From contig CAJOOE010000019.1 of NCBI GenBank assembly GCA_905236145.1, positions 1 through 7,633 of the forward strand: DNA of 7,633 nucleotides, given 5' to 3'. Shown one piece after another: positions 1 through 6,490 of this stretch. Origin of the DNA: an uncultured Selenomonadaceae bacterium. GTDB lineage: Bacteria; Bacillota; Negativicutes; Selenomonadales; Selenomonadaceae. The notes beneath the pieces were generated by a model. The model saw nothing but the letters and a program-made list of their open reading frames with translations, was not told where the DNA came from and made no database searches. The first letter of the stretch is position 1. Every line of letters starts with the position of its first letter. The translations under genes and the position numbers were made by a program.

Positions 1-1222
1 CCATTTCCTCAATTTCTTCAACGTCCGAAAAATCTTCAAAAGGCAGACCGATCATAAAATAAAGTTTGAAATTTTTTATCCCCGCCTCCGTTCCGAGTTG
101 TACGGTGTCGATAACATTTTTTTCGGTAATCCCCTTGTTTATCACCAAACGCATTTTTTCACTGCCGGCCTCCGGTGCAATCGTCAAAGTTTTCAAACCG
201 CCCGCCGCCAAAGCCCGGACAAGTTCCGGAGTGACGGAGTCGGCACGAAATGAGGCGACGGACATGGTGAGATTTTTTGCCGGAATATATTTGCAAATTT
301 CATCAATCTGCGGATAATCGGAAACTGCGGCTCCGGCAAGCCCGATTTTTTTTTGAAATTTTTCCGCCGCATCGATTTGCTTTTTCAAAATTTCCGGCGA
401 ACGGCTGCGGGGTTTGCGAAAACAATATCCCGCCATACAAAATCGACAATGCCTTCCGCAACCTCTCGCCGTTTCAATCAAATACATATTCAATTCGGAA
501 TTGTCGGTAATTATGACGGAGTTTGCCGGGAAGTCGTCCGGATTTTTCACAAATTGCCGGGAAATTTTTTTCGGTGCGTTTTCTTTCGGCAAAATTTTTT
601 CAATCGTCCCGTCCGGCTTGTAAAAATGTTCATAGAGTGAAGGAACGTAAACGCCGGGAATTTCCGCAATTTTTTTCAATCTCTCATCACGCGGCAAATT
701 TTCCGAAGTCGTCAATCGGTCCGTCAAAGCCGGCATAATTATTTCACCTTCGCCGATGACAAAAGCGTCGATAATTTTTGAAAGCGGTTCCGGGTTGAAA
801 GTCGCACATGGCCCGCCGGCAATTATTATCGGATCAAATTTTGTCCTGTCAGCCGCCGCAACCGGAATTTTTCCGAGTTTCAAAATTTTGACAATGTTGA
901 AATAATCCGGCTCAAAGGAAATTGCAAAACCGACAGCCGAAAATCTTTTCAAAGGCGTTTGCGTTTCGACGCTCAAAATTTCGGCGTTTGATTTTTCAAT
1001 CTGCCGGGAAATTTTCGGCTCCGGCAAAAAAAATCTTTCGCAAGTCGTATCGGGGCGGGAATTTAACAAGTCGTAAATTATGTGTATCCCCAAATTCGAC
1101 ATACCGATTTTATAAAAATTCGGATAGACCAATGCAAATTTAAATCTGCCGCCGCCGTAATTTTTTTGACAAATTTCTTTTTCAAGTTTTGATTTTAAAT
1201 CCTGCTCTTGACTTAAAGTCAT
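1..1222 (-). CDS. B12-binding-domain radical SAM protein, 3' end outside the window
   Basis: Likely a radical SAM enzyme that uses a [4Fe-4S] cluster and S-adenosylmethionine, with an N-terminal cobalamin-binding-like region; its substrate is unknown. The visible 407 residues begin with a Rossmann-like stretch (FALVYPNFYKIGMSNLG, about residues 28-45) and continue through a GGPCATFNPEP segment and an IGEGE motif. The cluster-binding CxxxCxxC follows (C255, C259, C262 in CGRHCRFCMAG), and then YFMIGLPFE near residue 390. This layout resembles the uncharacterised fused B12-binding/radical SAM proteins (TIGR03960-like). I do not see a classical DxHxxG cobalamin-ligand motif, so B12 binding is unproven. 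The ATG at 1222 is favoured by GAGGT six bases upstream. The reading frame is open through base 2 with no stop, so the C-terminus is cut by the window edge. The gene lies downstream of rodZ, separated by terminator-like hairpins, so it may not depend fully on rodZ transcription. Confidence 0.9.
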   Translation of the reverse strand, partial: MTLSQEQDLKSKLEKEICQKNYGGGRFKFALVYPNFYKIGMSNLGIHIIYDLLNSRPDTTCERFFLPEPKISRQIEKSNAEILSVETQTPLKRFSAVGFAISFEPDYFNIVKILKLGKIPVAAADRTKFDPIIIAGGPCATFNPEPLSKIIDAFVIGEGEIIMPALTDRLTTSENLPRDERLKKIAEIPGVYVPSLYEHFYKPDGTIEKILPKENAPKKISRQFVKNPDDFPANSVIITDNSELNMYLIETARGCGRHCRFCMAGYCFRKPRSRSPEILKKQIDAAEKFQKKIGLAGAAVSDYPQIDEICKYIPAKNLTMSVASFRADSVTPELVRALAAGGLKTLTIAPEAGSEKMRLVINKGITEKNVIDTVQLGTEAGIKNFKLYFMIGLPFEDFSDVEEIEEM

Positions 1223-1235
1223 TAAATTACCTCAC

Positions 1236-1257
1236 AAAAAAAGCCGCACACGGCGGC
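1236..1257 (-). terminator. Intrinsic terminator-like hairpin 2, before the radical SAM gene
   Basis: Read on the minus strand, GCCGC (1257-1253) pairs with GCGGC (1247-1243) around a five-base loop, followed at once by seven T residues (1242-1236). This is a short but GC-only stem with a uniform T tract, the classic rho-independent shape. Only 13 nt separate the T tract from the ATG of the radical SAM gene, and the ribosome binding site GAGGT follows almost directly. It could terminate the rodZ transcript or act as an attenuator for the next gene. Confidence 0.65.
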
Positions 1258-1261
1258 AGTC

Positions 1262-1297
1262 AAAAAGCCGGTCGGGAGGAAAAATTTTCCCGACGCT
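1262..1297 (-). terminator. Intrinsic terminator-like hairpin 1, after rodZ
   Basis: One base after the rodZ stop codon, minus-strand GTCGGGA (1294-1288) pairs perfectly with TCCCGAC (1277-1271) across a ten-base loop. The stem can extend by AGC/GCT (1297-1295 with 1268-1266) past a two-base bulge. It is followed by a run of five T residues (1266-1262). It probably ends rodZ mRNA together with the second hairpin immediately downstream. The bulge and the short T run make it a moderate rather than strong terminator. Confidence 0.55.
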
Positions 1298-1298
1298 C

Positions 1299-2174
1299 TT
1301 ATTTTGTAAAAGTTTTCTCCACGACCGCACCGGGATTTCCGGCAACGCCCATGTTCTGCCCGTTCTTTGCAAATGTAACCGCACCGGCATTACCGACGCG
1401 AACTTTCACGGAATTTCTGCCCGACCAATTCAAAGTCTGTCCGGGATTAACCATGCCTTCATAAACGATCGCACCGTCAACATTTACGCGAGTCCAGCAC
1501 TGATCCGAGAAAACCGCCTGCACATTTACATCATTTGCGGGAGCGGTATTTTCTGCAGTCGCGGCGGGAGTCGTCGCCTGAGCCGTACCCGATGCCGGAA
1601 CCGGAGCCGGAACTTCGACCTGTTGAACTTCTCCGGTAACTTCATCTTTCGCCTGTTGCTCAACTTGAACTTGAGGATTGACGCTTGCCGTTTCCGTTCC
1701 CTCAACCCCCGAAGTCAAAAGGTACCACGCACCGCCGGCAAGAGCCGCTATCATCACCGTAGCCGCAATTATGAAACTGCCGCCGGAAGATGAAGAAGAT
1801 TTTTCTTCCCTCCTGCTGCGAATTTTTACATTCGGACTTTTAAGCTCGGTGATTTTTATTCCGGAATTTTTGAACGCCGGAGCCGCCGTGACTTCCGGCA
1901 AACTCTCCGACGCATCGGTTACGACTTCTTCCGGATTTATCGGCCGCGGATTTATCTCCGAAATAAATTCTCTGACAAGAGATTCGCCGTCCAATTTCAA
2001 AAAGTTGGCGTAATTTTTGATAAAGCCTTTCGCGTAAACTTCACCCGGCAATTTATCGTAATCGCCCTTTTCGATCGCCTCTATGTAAGTTGAACGGATA
2101 CTCGTTGCCTGTTCGATGTCTTTGACAGTAAGCCGATTGCGTTCGCGTGCGGCTTTCAAAATATCGCCCGTCAC
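1299..2174 (-). CDS. rodZ: RodZ-like cell-shape protein (HTH, single membrane segment, DUF4115)
   Basis: Likely a bitopic inner-membrane protein that links MreB filaments to the cell-wall elongation machinery. With 291 residues it has an N-terminal RodZ-type helix-turn-helix (about residues 3-62, containing GDILKAARER, the KGDYDKLPGEVYAKGF block and NYANFL). A basic, serine-rich stretch leads into one hydrophobic membrane segment (about 134-155, FIIAATVMIAALAGGAWYLL). Next comes a flexible Ala/Pro/Thr/Val-rich linker, and then a C-terminal DUF4115-like beta domain (about 215-288, starting near VQAVFSDQCWTRVNVDG). This is the standard RodZ order. I chose the GTG at 2174 because AAAGGAG (2190-2184) sits nine bases upstream. 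The in-frame ATG at 2183 abuts that site with no spacer, and a TTG at 2216 has no good site. Starting at GTG also gives the usual family N-terminus. It is separated from cobK by 116 nt and may have its own promoter. Confidence 0.93.
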   Translation of the reverse strand: MTGDILKAARERNRLTVKDIEQATSIRSTYIEAIEKGDYDKLPGEVYAKGFIKNYANFLKLDGESLVREFISEINPRPINPEEVVTDASESLPEVTAAPAFKNSGIKITELKSPNVKIRSRREEKSSSSSGGSFIIAATVMIAALAGGAWYLLTSGVEGTETASVNPQVQVEQQAKDEVTGEVQQVEVPAPVPASGTAQATTPAATAENTAPANDVNVQAVFSDQCWTRVNVDGAIVYEGMVNPGQTLNWSGRNSVKVRVGNAGAVTFAKNGQNMGVAGNPGAVVEKTFTK

Positions 2175-2228
2175 CGTTAACATCTCCTTTTCGACAAGAA
2201 AAATTTTACAACTCAAAATCTGAAATAC

Positions 2229-2257
2229 CTTTTATCACTTTTCCCGGAAAAATGCAA
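2229..2257 (-). promoter_or_regulatory. Possible weak sigma-70-type promoter for rodZ with a palindromic spacer
   Basis: In the 116-nt gap between cobK and rodZ, minus-strand TTGCAT (2257-2252) lies 17 bases before TAAAAG (2234-2229). The latter is preceded by TG and one base, giving an extended -10 form. The match is weak at -35 (3 of 6) and fair at -10 (4 of 6). The spacer carries a near-perfect palindrome, TTTTCC-N-GGAAAA (2239-2251), which could be a protein-binding site or chance in this composition. This is the only sizeable gap inside the gene series, and the rest of it shows no clear terminator or ORF. Confidence 0.3.
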
Positions 2258-2290
2258 TACTTACAAGAGGCGAAATTCATATTTATTTCA

Positions 2291-3061
2291 TCAGCCGCCG
2301 AAATTTGTAATAAATTTTGCAACATCTTCAAAACTTTTTGCGACGTTTTCAAAATTTATTTTCGGACGATTGATTAAGACGACGGGCAAATTTAAAATTT
2401 CCGCCGCCTCAATTTTTGTATCCGCACCGCCGATTTTCCCGCTGTTCTTCGTGACGATGACTTCCGCTCCGGCGTGTTTGAAAAGTTCGGCGTTGAGTTC
2501 TGCGGAAAAAGGGCCTTGAATCGCGACGATTTGTTTGGGCAGAAGTCCCAAAATTTCGCACTCTTTCAAAACTTCGGCAGTCGGCAAAATTCTTACGGTC
2601 AAGTTGCAATTTTTTACCGCGTCGGATTTTACGAAAGTTTTCAAATTTCTGCTGCCGGTGGTCAGATAAATATTTTTCCCGAGTTCCGCCGATTTTTTCG
2701 CCGCCTCTTCATAACTTGAAACCGGATAAACTTTTTTGTAAGAAATTTCCGTTTCCGGTCGCTCGAATCTGACGGCGGGAATTTTTTTTGCCCGGCAAGC
2801 GTTCAAAGCGTTTTCGGAAACATTCGCGGCGTATGGGTGACTTGCGTCCGCGAGTGCGAAAAAATTTTCCCGCTCCAAAATTTCCGCAATTTCGTCGCCG
2901 TCAAGTTTTCCGACGTGAATTTTTATGTTCGGCGATTTTTCCAAGAGTTTTCCGGCATATTCGCCCGCGACCGAAACCGTGACATCAAAATTTCTTTCCG
3001 CCAAAAATTCCGCAAGTTTTCTGCCGTCCTCCGTCCCCGCGATCAAAAAAATTTTCTTCAT
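2291..3061 (-). CDS. cobK: Precorrin-6A / cobalt-precorrin-6A reductase (CobK/CbiJ)
   Basis: Likely performs the NAD(P)H-dependent reduction of the corrin ring at the precorrin-6A stage of cobalamin synthesis, in the cytoplasm. Family motifs appear in order over 256 residues: an N-terminal Rossmann GTEDGR (9-14), DASHPYA (72-78), LTTGSRNL (133-140), QGPFS (182-186), TKNSGKIGG (204-212) and a closing VVLINRP (227-233). The length is normal for the family. I place the start at the ATG at 3061, giving MKKIFLIAGTEDGR, with AAAGGGA just upstream. A TTG at 3079 would add six residues, but its codons consist of the ribosome binding site itself. The gene follows cobO after 27 nt, so the two are probably co-transcribed. 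In an anaerobe with early cobalt insertion the enzyme would be called CbiJ; the sequence alone does not separate the two. Confidence 0.93.
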   Translation of the reverse strand: MKKIFLIAGTEDGRKLAEFLAERNFDVTVSVAGEYAGKLLEKSPNIKIHVGKLDGDEIAEILERENFFALADASHPYAANVSENALNACRAKKIPAVRFERPETEISYKKVYPVSSYEEAAKKSAELGKNIYLTTGSRNLKTFVKSDAVKNCNLTVRILPTAEVLKECEILGLLPKQIVAIQGPFSAELNAELFKHAGAEVIVTKNSGKIGGADTKIEAAEILNLPVVLINRPKINFENVAKSFEDVAKFITNFGG

Positions 3062-3088
3062 CAAATCCCTTTCCTTCAAATTCCGCCG

Positions 3089-3613
3089 TCAAAATTCTAT
3101 TCCCTTTTGTGCTTTGATACCTTTTTCAAAAGGATGCTTGACGGCTTTCATTTCGGTGACGAGATCCGCAATTTCAATCAGTTTTTCGGAGGCATCGCGT
3201 CCCGTTAAAATCAAATGCAATTCCGGCGGACGAATTTTCACAAGGTCAAGCATTTCGTCCTCCGTCAACAATCCGAATTTTACGGCGTAATTTATTTCGT
3301 CCAAAATTATCATATCGAATTTTCCGGACAAAATTTCTTCGCGGGCAATTTTCAAAGTTTCCGCCGCCGCCGCCTTATGATTTTCCTTTTCGCCTCTGCT
3401 TGTAAATCCCAAGCCGCACTGCCTTATTTCCGCAGTCAATCCGGCATTTTTCAAAATTTCGAGAGTTTCGAGTTCTCCGTACCTTTGCCCGCCCTTTATA
3501 AATTGCAAAATCAAAACTTTCAAGCCGGATCCGACTGCACGAATTGCCTGACCCAAAGCCGCAGTTGTTTTGCCTTTGCCGTTTCCGGTGTAAACGATGA
3601 CAAGTCCCCGCAT
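3089..3613 (-). CDS. cobO: Cob(I)yrinic acid a,c-diamide adenosyltransferase (CobO/BtuR type)
   Basis: Likely transfers the 5'-deoxyadenosyl group of ATP to the cobalt of reduced corrinoids, making the adenosylated form of the cofactor. The 174-residue length is usual for the CobA/CobO/BtuR family. A P-loop GNGKGKTT is at residues 10-17 right after the first beta strand, and a Walker-B-like strand FDMIILDE ends at D105-E106. The family C-terminus is clear: LTGRDASEKLIEIADLVTEM, then KHPFEKGIKAQKGIEF. The ATG start at 3613 has GGAG eight bases upstream. It lies 18 nt after the secreted-protein gene and 27 nt before cobK, so it seems embedded in the operon that begins at prfB. There is no room for a cobalamin riboswitch directly upstream, so any B12 control would have to act elsewhere. 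Confidence 0.96.
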   Translation of the reverse strand: MRGLVIVYTGNGKGKTTAALGQAIRAVGSGLKVLILQFIKGGQRYGELETLEILKNAGLTAEIRQCGLGFTSRGEKENHKAAAAETLKIAREEILSGKFDMIILDEINYAVKFGLLTEDEMLDLVKIRPPELHLILTGRDASEKLIEIADLVTEMKAVKHPFEKGIKAQKGIEF

Positions 3614-3631
3614 TTTTTTACTCCTGCCGTT

Positions 3632-4054
3632 TCAATAACCGGAAGTCAAAAGTTCTTTGCTGCCGTCCTTGTACACGGCGAACCACCACTGCATATCGGT
3701 GTATTCGCAGTCATAATTCCACGCACTGATTTTCCCGTCGTCCGGCGGCGAAAGGAAATCCGTCAGAAAAAACATACAGCCGGTAACTTTCTTGTTTATT
3801 TTTCGAGCCTTTGCGAGAGTTTTCAAATATTTTATGTTTTCTTTGGAATTCATTTTGTCGCCGCCGTAACGAATATTGTGTATCGTGCAGCCGACGGGCT
3901 CAAGTTTTTCCCGGATGACTTCGACGCAAAAATCCATGTCTGCCCGCGAAAAAATTTTTGAATCGCCGTAATCAATTTGAATTTCTTCCGCACTTGCCCG
4001 CCCGGAAAAAATCAGAATCGCAAACGCAAAACTCAACAAAAAAATTTTCTTCAT
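3632..4054 (-). CDS. Secreted four-cysteine protein of unknown function
   Basis: I do not recognise this 140-residue protein. It begins with a clear signal peptide: MKK, a hydrophobic core (IFLLSFAFAILIF), then a likely signal peptidase I site after ASA (residues 20-22), leaving about 118 mature residues. The mature part has four cysteines (C43, C56, C93, C116), an even number that would allow two disulfides, and an aromatic-rich tail with a WWF cluster at 123-125. There is no lipobox, transmembrane segment or obvious catalytic motif. A soluble periplasmic or extracellular location is inferred. The ATG at 4054 is preceded by the same ribosome-binding leader as the lmeA-like gene. The protein lies between the tyrosine phosphatase gene (29-nt gap) and cobO (18-nt gap), so it is probably co-transcribed, but these neighbours do not reveal its role. 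The stop is TGA. Confidence 0.85.
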   Translation of the reverse strand: MKKIFLLSFAFAILIFSGRASAEEIQIDYGDSKIFSRADMDFCVEVIREKLEPVGCTIHNIRYGGDKMNSKENIKYLKTLAKARKINKKVTGCMFFLTDFLSPPDDGKISAWNYDCEYTDMQWWFAVYKDGSKELLTSGY

Positions 4055-4061
4055 CTAAATC

Positions 4062-4083
4062 GCCGCCTTTCAATTCACAATTT
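4062..4083 (-). repeat. 22-nt leader repeat, copy A, containing the ribosome binding site
   Basis: This stretch, read on the minus strand, matches positions 6491-6512 at 20 of 22 bases. It ends in TTGAAAGGCGGC, whose AAGGCGG is one base away from the perfect AAGGAGG ribosome binding site. It lies 7 nt before the ATG of the secreted four-cysteine protein and just after the phosphatase stop codon. Both copies precede genes for exported or anchored proteins that begin MKK. Confidence 0.6.
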
Positions 4084-4536
4084 TTAAACCGGCAGAAAAT
4101 TGAGCAGAGCCATGCAACCTTCCGAAACATCTTTGTAAGTCGTTTCAAAATCGTCCGTGTACCAAGGGTCGGCGACTTCCCGATTTTCTCCGGCAAAGGT
4201 CATAAGCATAAAAATTTTTCCCTGCGAATCTTCGTCGGCAATTTTTCTCAAGTCCCGCATATTTTCAAAGTCCATGCCGATTATGAAATCAAAATTTCTG
4301 CAATCTTCCGCATTAACTTGAGTTGCCCGGCGTTTTGTGAAAGGGATATTCTTTTTTCTCAAAATTTCCTTCGTGCCGTAATAAGTGTCGTTGCCGAGTT
4401 CGTCCCGGCGGCAGGCCTTTGAATCGACAAAAATTTTGTCCTCAAGTCCCGCTTTTCTTACCAAGTCCTTCATGACAAATTCAGCCATCGGCGAGCGGCA
4501 AATATTGCCGTGACAGACAAAAAGTATTTTTATCAT
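4084..4536 (-). CDS. Low-molecular-weight protein tyrosine phosphatase
   Basis: Likely a cytoplasmic phosphatase that removes phosphate from protein tyrosine (or arginine) residues. The 150-residue length is typical of the family. The N-terminal P-loop CHGNICRS gives nucleophile C8, the neighbouring C13 and phosphate-binding R14 of the CX5R signature. The late DPWYTDDF motif supplies the general acid D123 and the usual tyrosine-rich edge. Its ATG overlaps the tyrS TGA in an ATGA arrangement, with a weak GGTGA-type site just upstream, so translational coupling to tyrS is likely. No partner tyrosine kinase or exopolysaccharide gene is visible in the window, so the substrate is unknown. Sequence alone cannot separate tyrosine from arginine phosphatase activity in this family. 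Confidence 0.95.
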   Translation of the reverse strand: MIKILFVCHGNICRSPMAEFVMKDLVRKAGLEDKIFVDSKACRRDELGNDTYYGTKEILRKKNIPFTKRRATQVNAEDCRNFDFIIGMDFENMRDLRKIADEDSQGKIFMLMTFAGENREVADPWYTDDFETTYKDVSEGCMALLNFLPV

Positions 4537-5741
4537 TTCGTCACCAGCTTGAAAAATTTCTTCTTGCCCTTGCGAATGACTGCCGGAAAATCTTCCGCCG
4601 CAAAAATTTTATCGGGATCGGTAACTTTTTCGTCGTTCAAAGTCAAGCCGTTTTGAGAAATAAGCCGGCGACCTTCCGCTTTCGACTCGATAATTTTTGC
4701 ACCGGCGAGAACGTCCAAAATTTTCTTGCCGACCGCGTCCTCAACTTCGACAGCCGGAATATTTTCCGCAGACTGCCCGACAAAAATTTCGGTTGCGGAT
4801 TTTTCGGCGGCTTTGGCTTCCTCTTCACCGTGAACAAGTTTCGTGACTTCGTAAGCCAAAACTTTTTTCGCCTCATTTATTTTTGAACCTTCCAAACTGC
4901 TCAACCGATTTACTTCCTCAATCGGCACGAAAGTCAAAAGTGAAAGACAAGTTTTAACGTCCGCATCGTCAACATTTCGCCAGTATTGATAGAAATCGTA
5001 AGGCGAAACTTTTTCTGCGTCAAGCCAAAGTGCGCCGCCGGCAGTCTTGCCCATTTTCGAGCCGTCGCTCTTCGTCAAAAGTTTGTTAGTCAGACCGAAA
5101 ACCGCTTTACCGGTTTTTCTGCGGACAAGTTCCACGCCGGCAATTATATTTGACCATTGATCGTCGCCGCCGCACTCCATTTCACAGTCATACATTGAAT
5201 TGAGTTTGTAAAAGTCGTAAGCCTGCATGACCATGTAATTAAATTCCAGGAAAGTCAAACCTTTGTCCCAACGCTGTTTGTAACATTCGGCGGTAAGCAT
5301 ACGGTTTACCGTGAAATGTGCTCCGACTTCCCGGAGAAGGTCAATGTAATTCAATTTCCGGAGCCAATCGCCGTTATTGACCATTAAAGCCTTGCCGTCC
5401 CCGAAGTCGATAAATTTTGAAATTTGCTTTTTGAAACATTCGCAGTTGTGTTCGATAATTTCGTCCGTCAAAACTTTCCGCAAGTCCGAACGCCCGGAAG
5501 GATCCCCGACCGTACCCGTGCCGCCGCCGACAAGACAAATGGGACGGTGACCGGCTCTTTGCAGATGAGCCATTGCCATGAGTGCAATAAAATGCCCGGC
5601 GTGCAGACTGTCCGCAGTCGGATCAAATCCTATGTAAAATGTGACGGATTTTTCTCCAAGCAATTTTCTGACTTCGTTTTCATCTGTGCATTGAGCCCAA
5701 AATCCGCGTTCTTTCAAAGTATCAAAAACATTTTCGGTCAA
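4533..5741 (-). CDS. tyrS: Tyrosyl-tRNA synthetase
   Basis: Charges tRNA(Tyr) with tyrosine using ATP in the cytoplasm. The 402 residues carry the class I Rossmann core with [15 protein letters not shown], where HAGH (47-50) is the HIGH signature and Y36 and D40 line the pocket. The tyrosine-binding block [11 protein letters not shown] has Y169, Q173 and D176. GGDDQWSN (191-198) and the KMSKS-equivalent KMGKT (229-233) follow. The last 60 or so residues form an S4-like RNA-binding domain ([20 protein letters not shown] onward), which marks the common bacterial TyrRS type. The start is a TTG at 5741, supported by AAAGGAG eight bases upstream and by the family N-terminus. There is no T-box leader: only 30 nt separate it from the lmeA-like gene, so expression probably follows the prfB operon. 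The stop is TGA and overlaps the next gene. Confidence 0.97.
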   Translation of the reverse strand: MTENVFDTLKERGFWAQCTDENEVRKLLGEKSVTFYIGFDPTADSLHAGHFIALMAMAHLQRAGHRPICLVGGGTGTVGDPSGRSDLRKVLTDEIIEHNCECFKKQISKFIDFGDGKALMVNNGDWLRKLNYIDLLREVGAHFTVNRMLTAECYKQRWDKGLTFLEFNYMVMQAYDFYKLNSMYDCEMECGGDDQWSNIIAGVELVRRKTGKAVFGLTNKLLTKSDGSKMGKTAGGALWLDAEKVSPYDFYQYWRNVDDADVKTCLSLLTFVPIEEVNRLSSLEGSKINEAKKVLAYEVTKLVHGEEEAKAAEKSATEIFVGQSAENIPAVEVEDAVGKKILDVLAGAKIIESKAEGRRLISQNGLTLNDEKVTDPDKIFAAEDFPAVIRKGKKKFFKLVTK

Positions 5742-5771
5742 CTGACTCGCTCCTTTAAAAAAATTTATTTG

Positions 5772-6482
5772 TTATCTGACGGCAACGACCAAAGCCTCGC
5801 CGTCCCTCAATTCTGCGGAATCAAAATGCAAATTCAACGGCAAATTTACTCCTTCGGTAATTACCAAATCGCCGAAAAATTTGTCAAGTTGAACGTGACG
5901 CAACAGACTGTTTCGGACATTGAGCCGGGTCATTCTGAAATATAAATTGCCCTCGTCCGCAATAATCGTCCCGGCAAGTTCGACATCTGCCGTCCTGCCC
6001 ATAATTTTTACATTTGCGGAGGCGGTAATTTCCTGCGGCGTGATGTTCAATTCAAGATTTTGAAGTTTATCGACTTTCCGCTCAAGAAAACTTTTCAAAT
6101 CGTCCTCGTCGACAACGCCTTTCAATTCAAGTTTGCCGGCAGATTTCAAAATTTTGTTTGCGTGTTCCCGGGAAGTCAAATCTTGATCCGGAAAGAGAAT
6201 TTCCGGAACGTCAAGCCGGATTTTTTCGCCGTCCAAAGACAAAGATTTTACGTCAAGATCGCCGATCCTGCCGGCACCGGACGAACAGTGCAAGCCGTCA
6301 ATCTCTCCGAAAGCAATTTTTGCGTAAGGAGAAGAATTTACATTCAATTCGATTTCTTGCGACGCGGTAAACTCGGAAACTTTATCTTTCAAAACTCCGG
6401 TCAAAATTTGCGGCATTACGACTTCAATCAACGCAAAGAGAATTATTGCCAAAGCCGCAACGAGTACGAAAAATTTTTTCAT
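5772..6482 (-). CDS. LmeA-like (DUF2993) anchored envelope protein
   Basis: A 236-residue protein resembling the DUF2993/LmeA family, whose characterised actinobacterial member binds phospholipid and acts in mannan maturation. The N-terminus has MKK followed by a hydrophobic stretch (about residues 4-27), which could be an uncleaved membrane anchor or a signal peptide. The remainder alternates short beta-type strands (IELNVNSSPYAKIAFGEIDGL, SLSLDGEKIRLDVPEILF, ITASANVKIMGRTADVELAG), as expected of a lipid-binding tubular fold. The family assignment rests on this pattern and on gene context, so it is less certain than its neighbours. The ATG at 6482 lies 21 nt after the prfB stop and has the same AAGGCGG-type leader as the secreted-protein gene. 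It is followed by tyrS after 30 nt. It probably acts at the outer face of the cytoplasmic membrane in a diderm Firmicute. Confidence 0.75.
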   Translation of the reverse strand: MKKFFVLVAALAIILFALIEVVMPQILTGVLKDKVSEFTASQEIELNVNSSPYAKIAFGEIDGLHCSSGAGRIGDLDVKSLSLDGEKIRLDVPEILFPDQDLTSREHANKILKSAGKLELKGVVDEDDLKSFLERKVDKLQNLELNITPQEITASANVKIMGRTADVELAGTIIADEGNLYFRMTRLNVRNSLLRHVQLDKFFGDLVITEGVNLPLNLHFDSAELRDGEALVVAVR

Positions 6483-6490
6483 TTACGATT

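Noticed and set aside
1678..2013. A plus-strand ORF opposite the rodZ linker
   Set aside because: It mirrors the low-complexity Ala/Pro/Thr linker and membrane segment of RodZ and has no independent support.
2175..2290. A terminator after cobK
   Set aside because: The only dyad (2239-2251) has a one-base loop and no T run after it on the minus strand, so it does not look like an intrinsic terminator.
3215..3961. A 248-codon open frame on the plus strand, opposite cobO and the secreted-protein gene
   Set aside because: It has no ribosome binding site, no recognisable domain, and a shadow composition rich in Phe, Arg and Ser. It spans two well-supported genes on the other strand. It stays open because those genes rarely use TTA, CTA or TCA codons.
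591..4610. Frequent AAAATTTT-type tracts (for example 591-600, 881-890, 2861-2870, 3951-3960, 4601-4610) that could suggest curved DNA or a dispersed repeat
   Set aside because: Most fall on Lys-Ile/Phe codon runs (AAA ATT TTT) within genes and are explained by protein and codon composition. There is no regular spacing that I can see.
5742..5771. A T-box leader for tyrS or a cobalamin riboswitch for cobO
   Set aside because: The gaps in front of these genes are only 30 nt and 18 nt, too short for either element.
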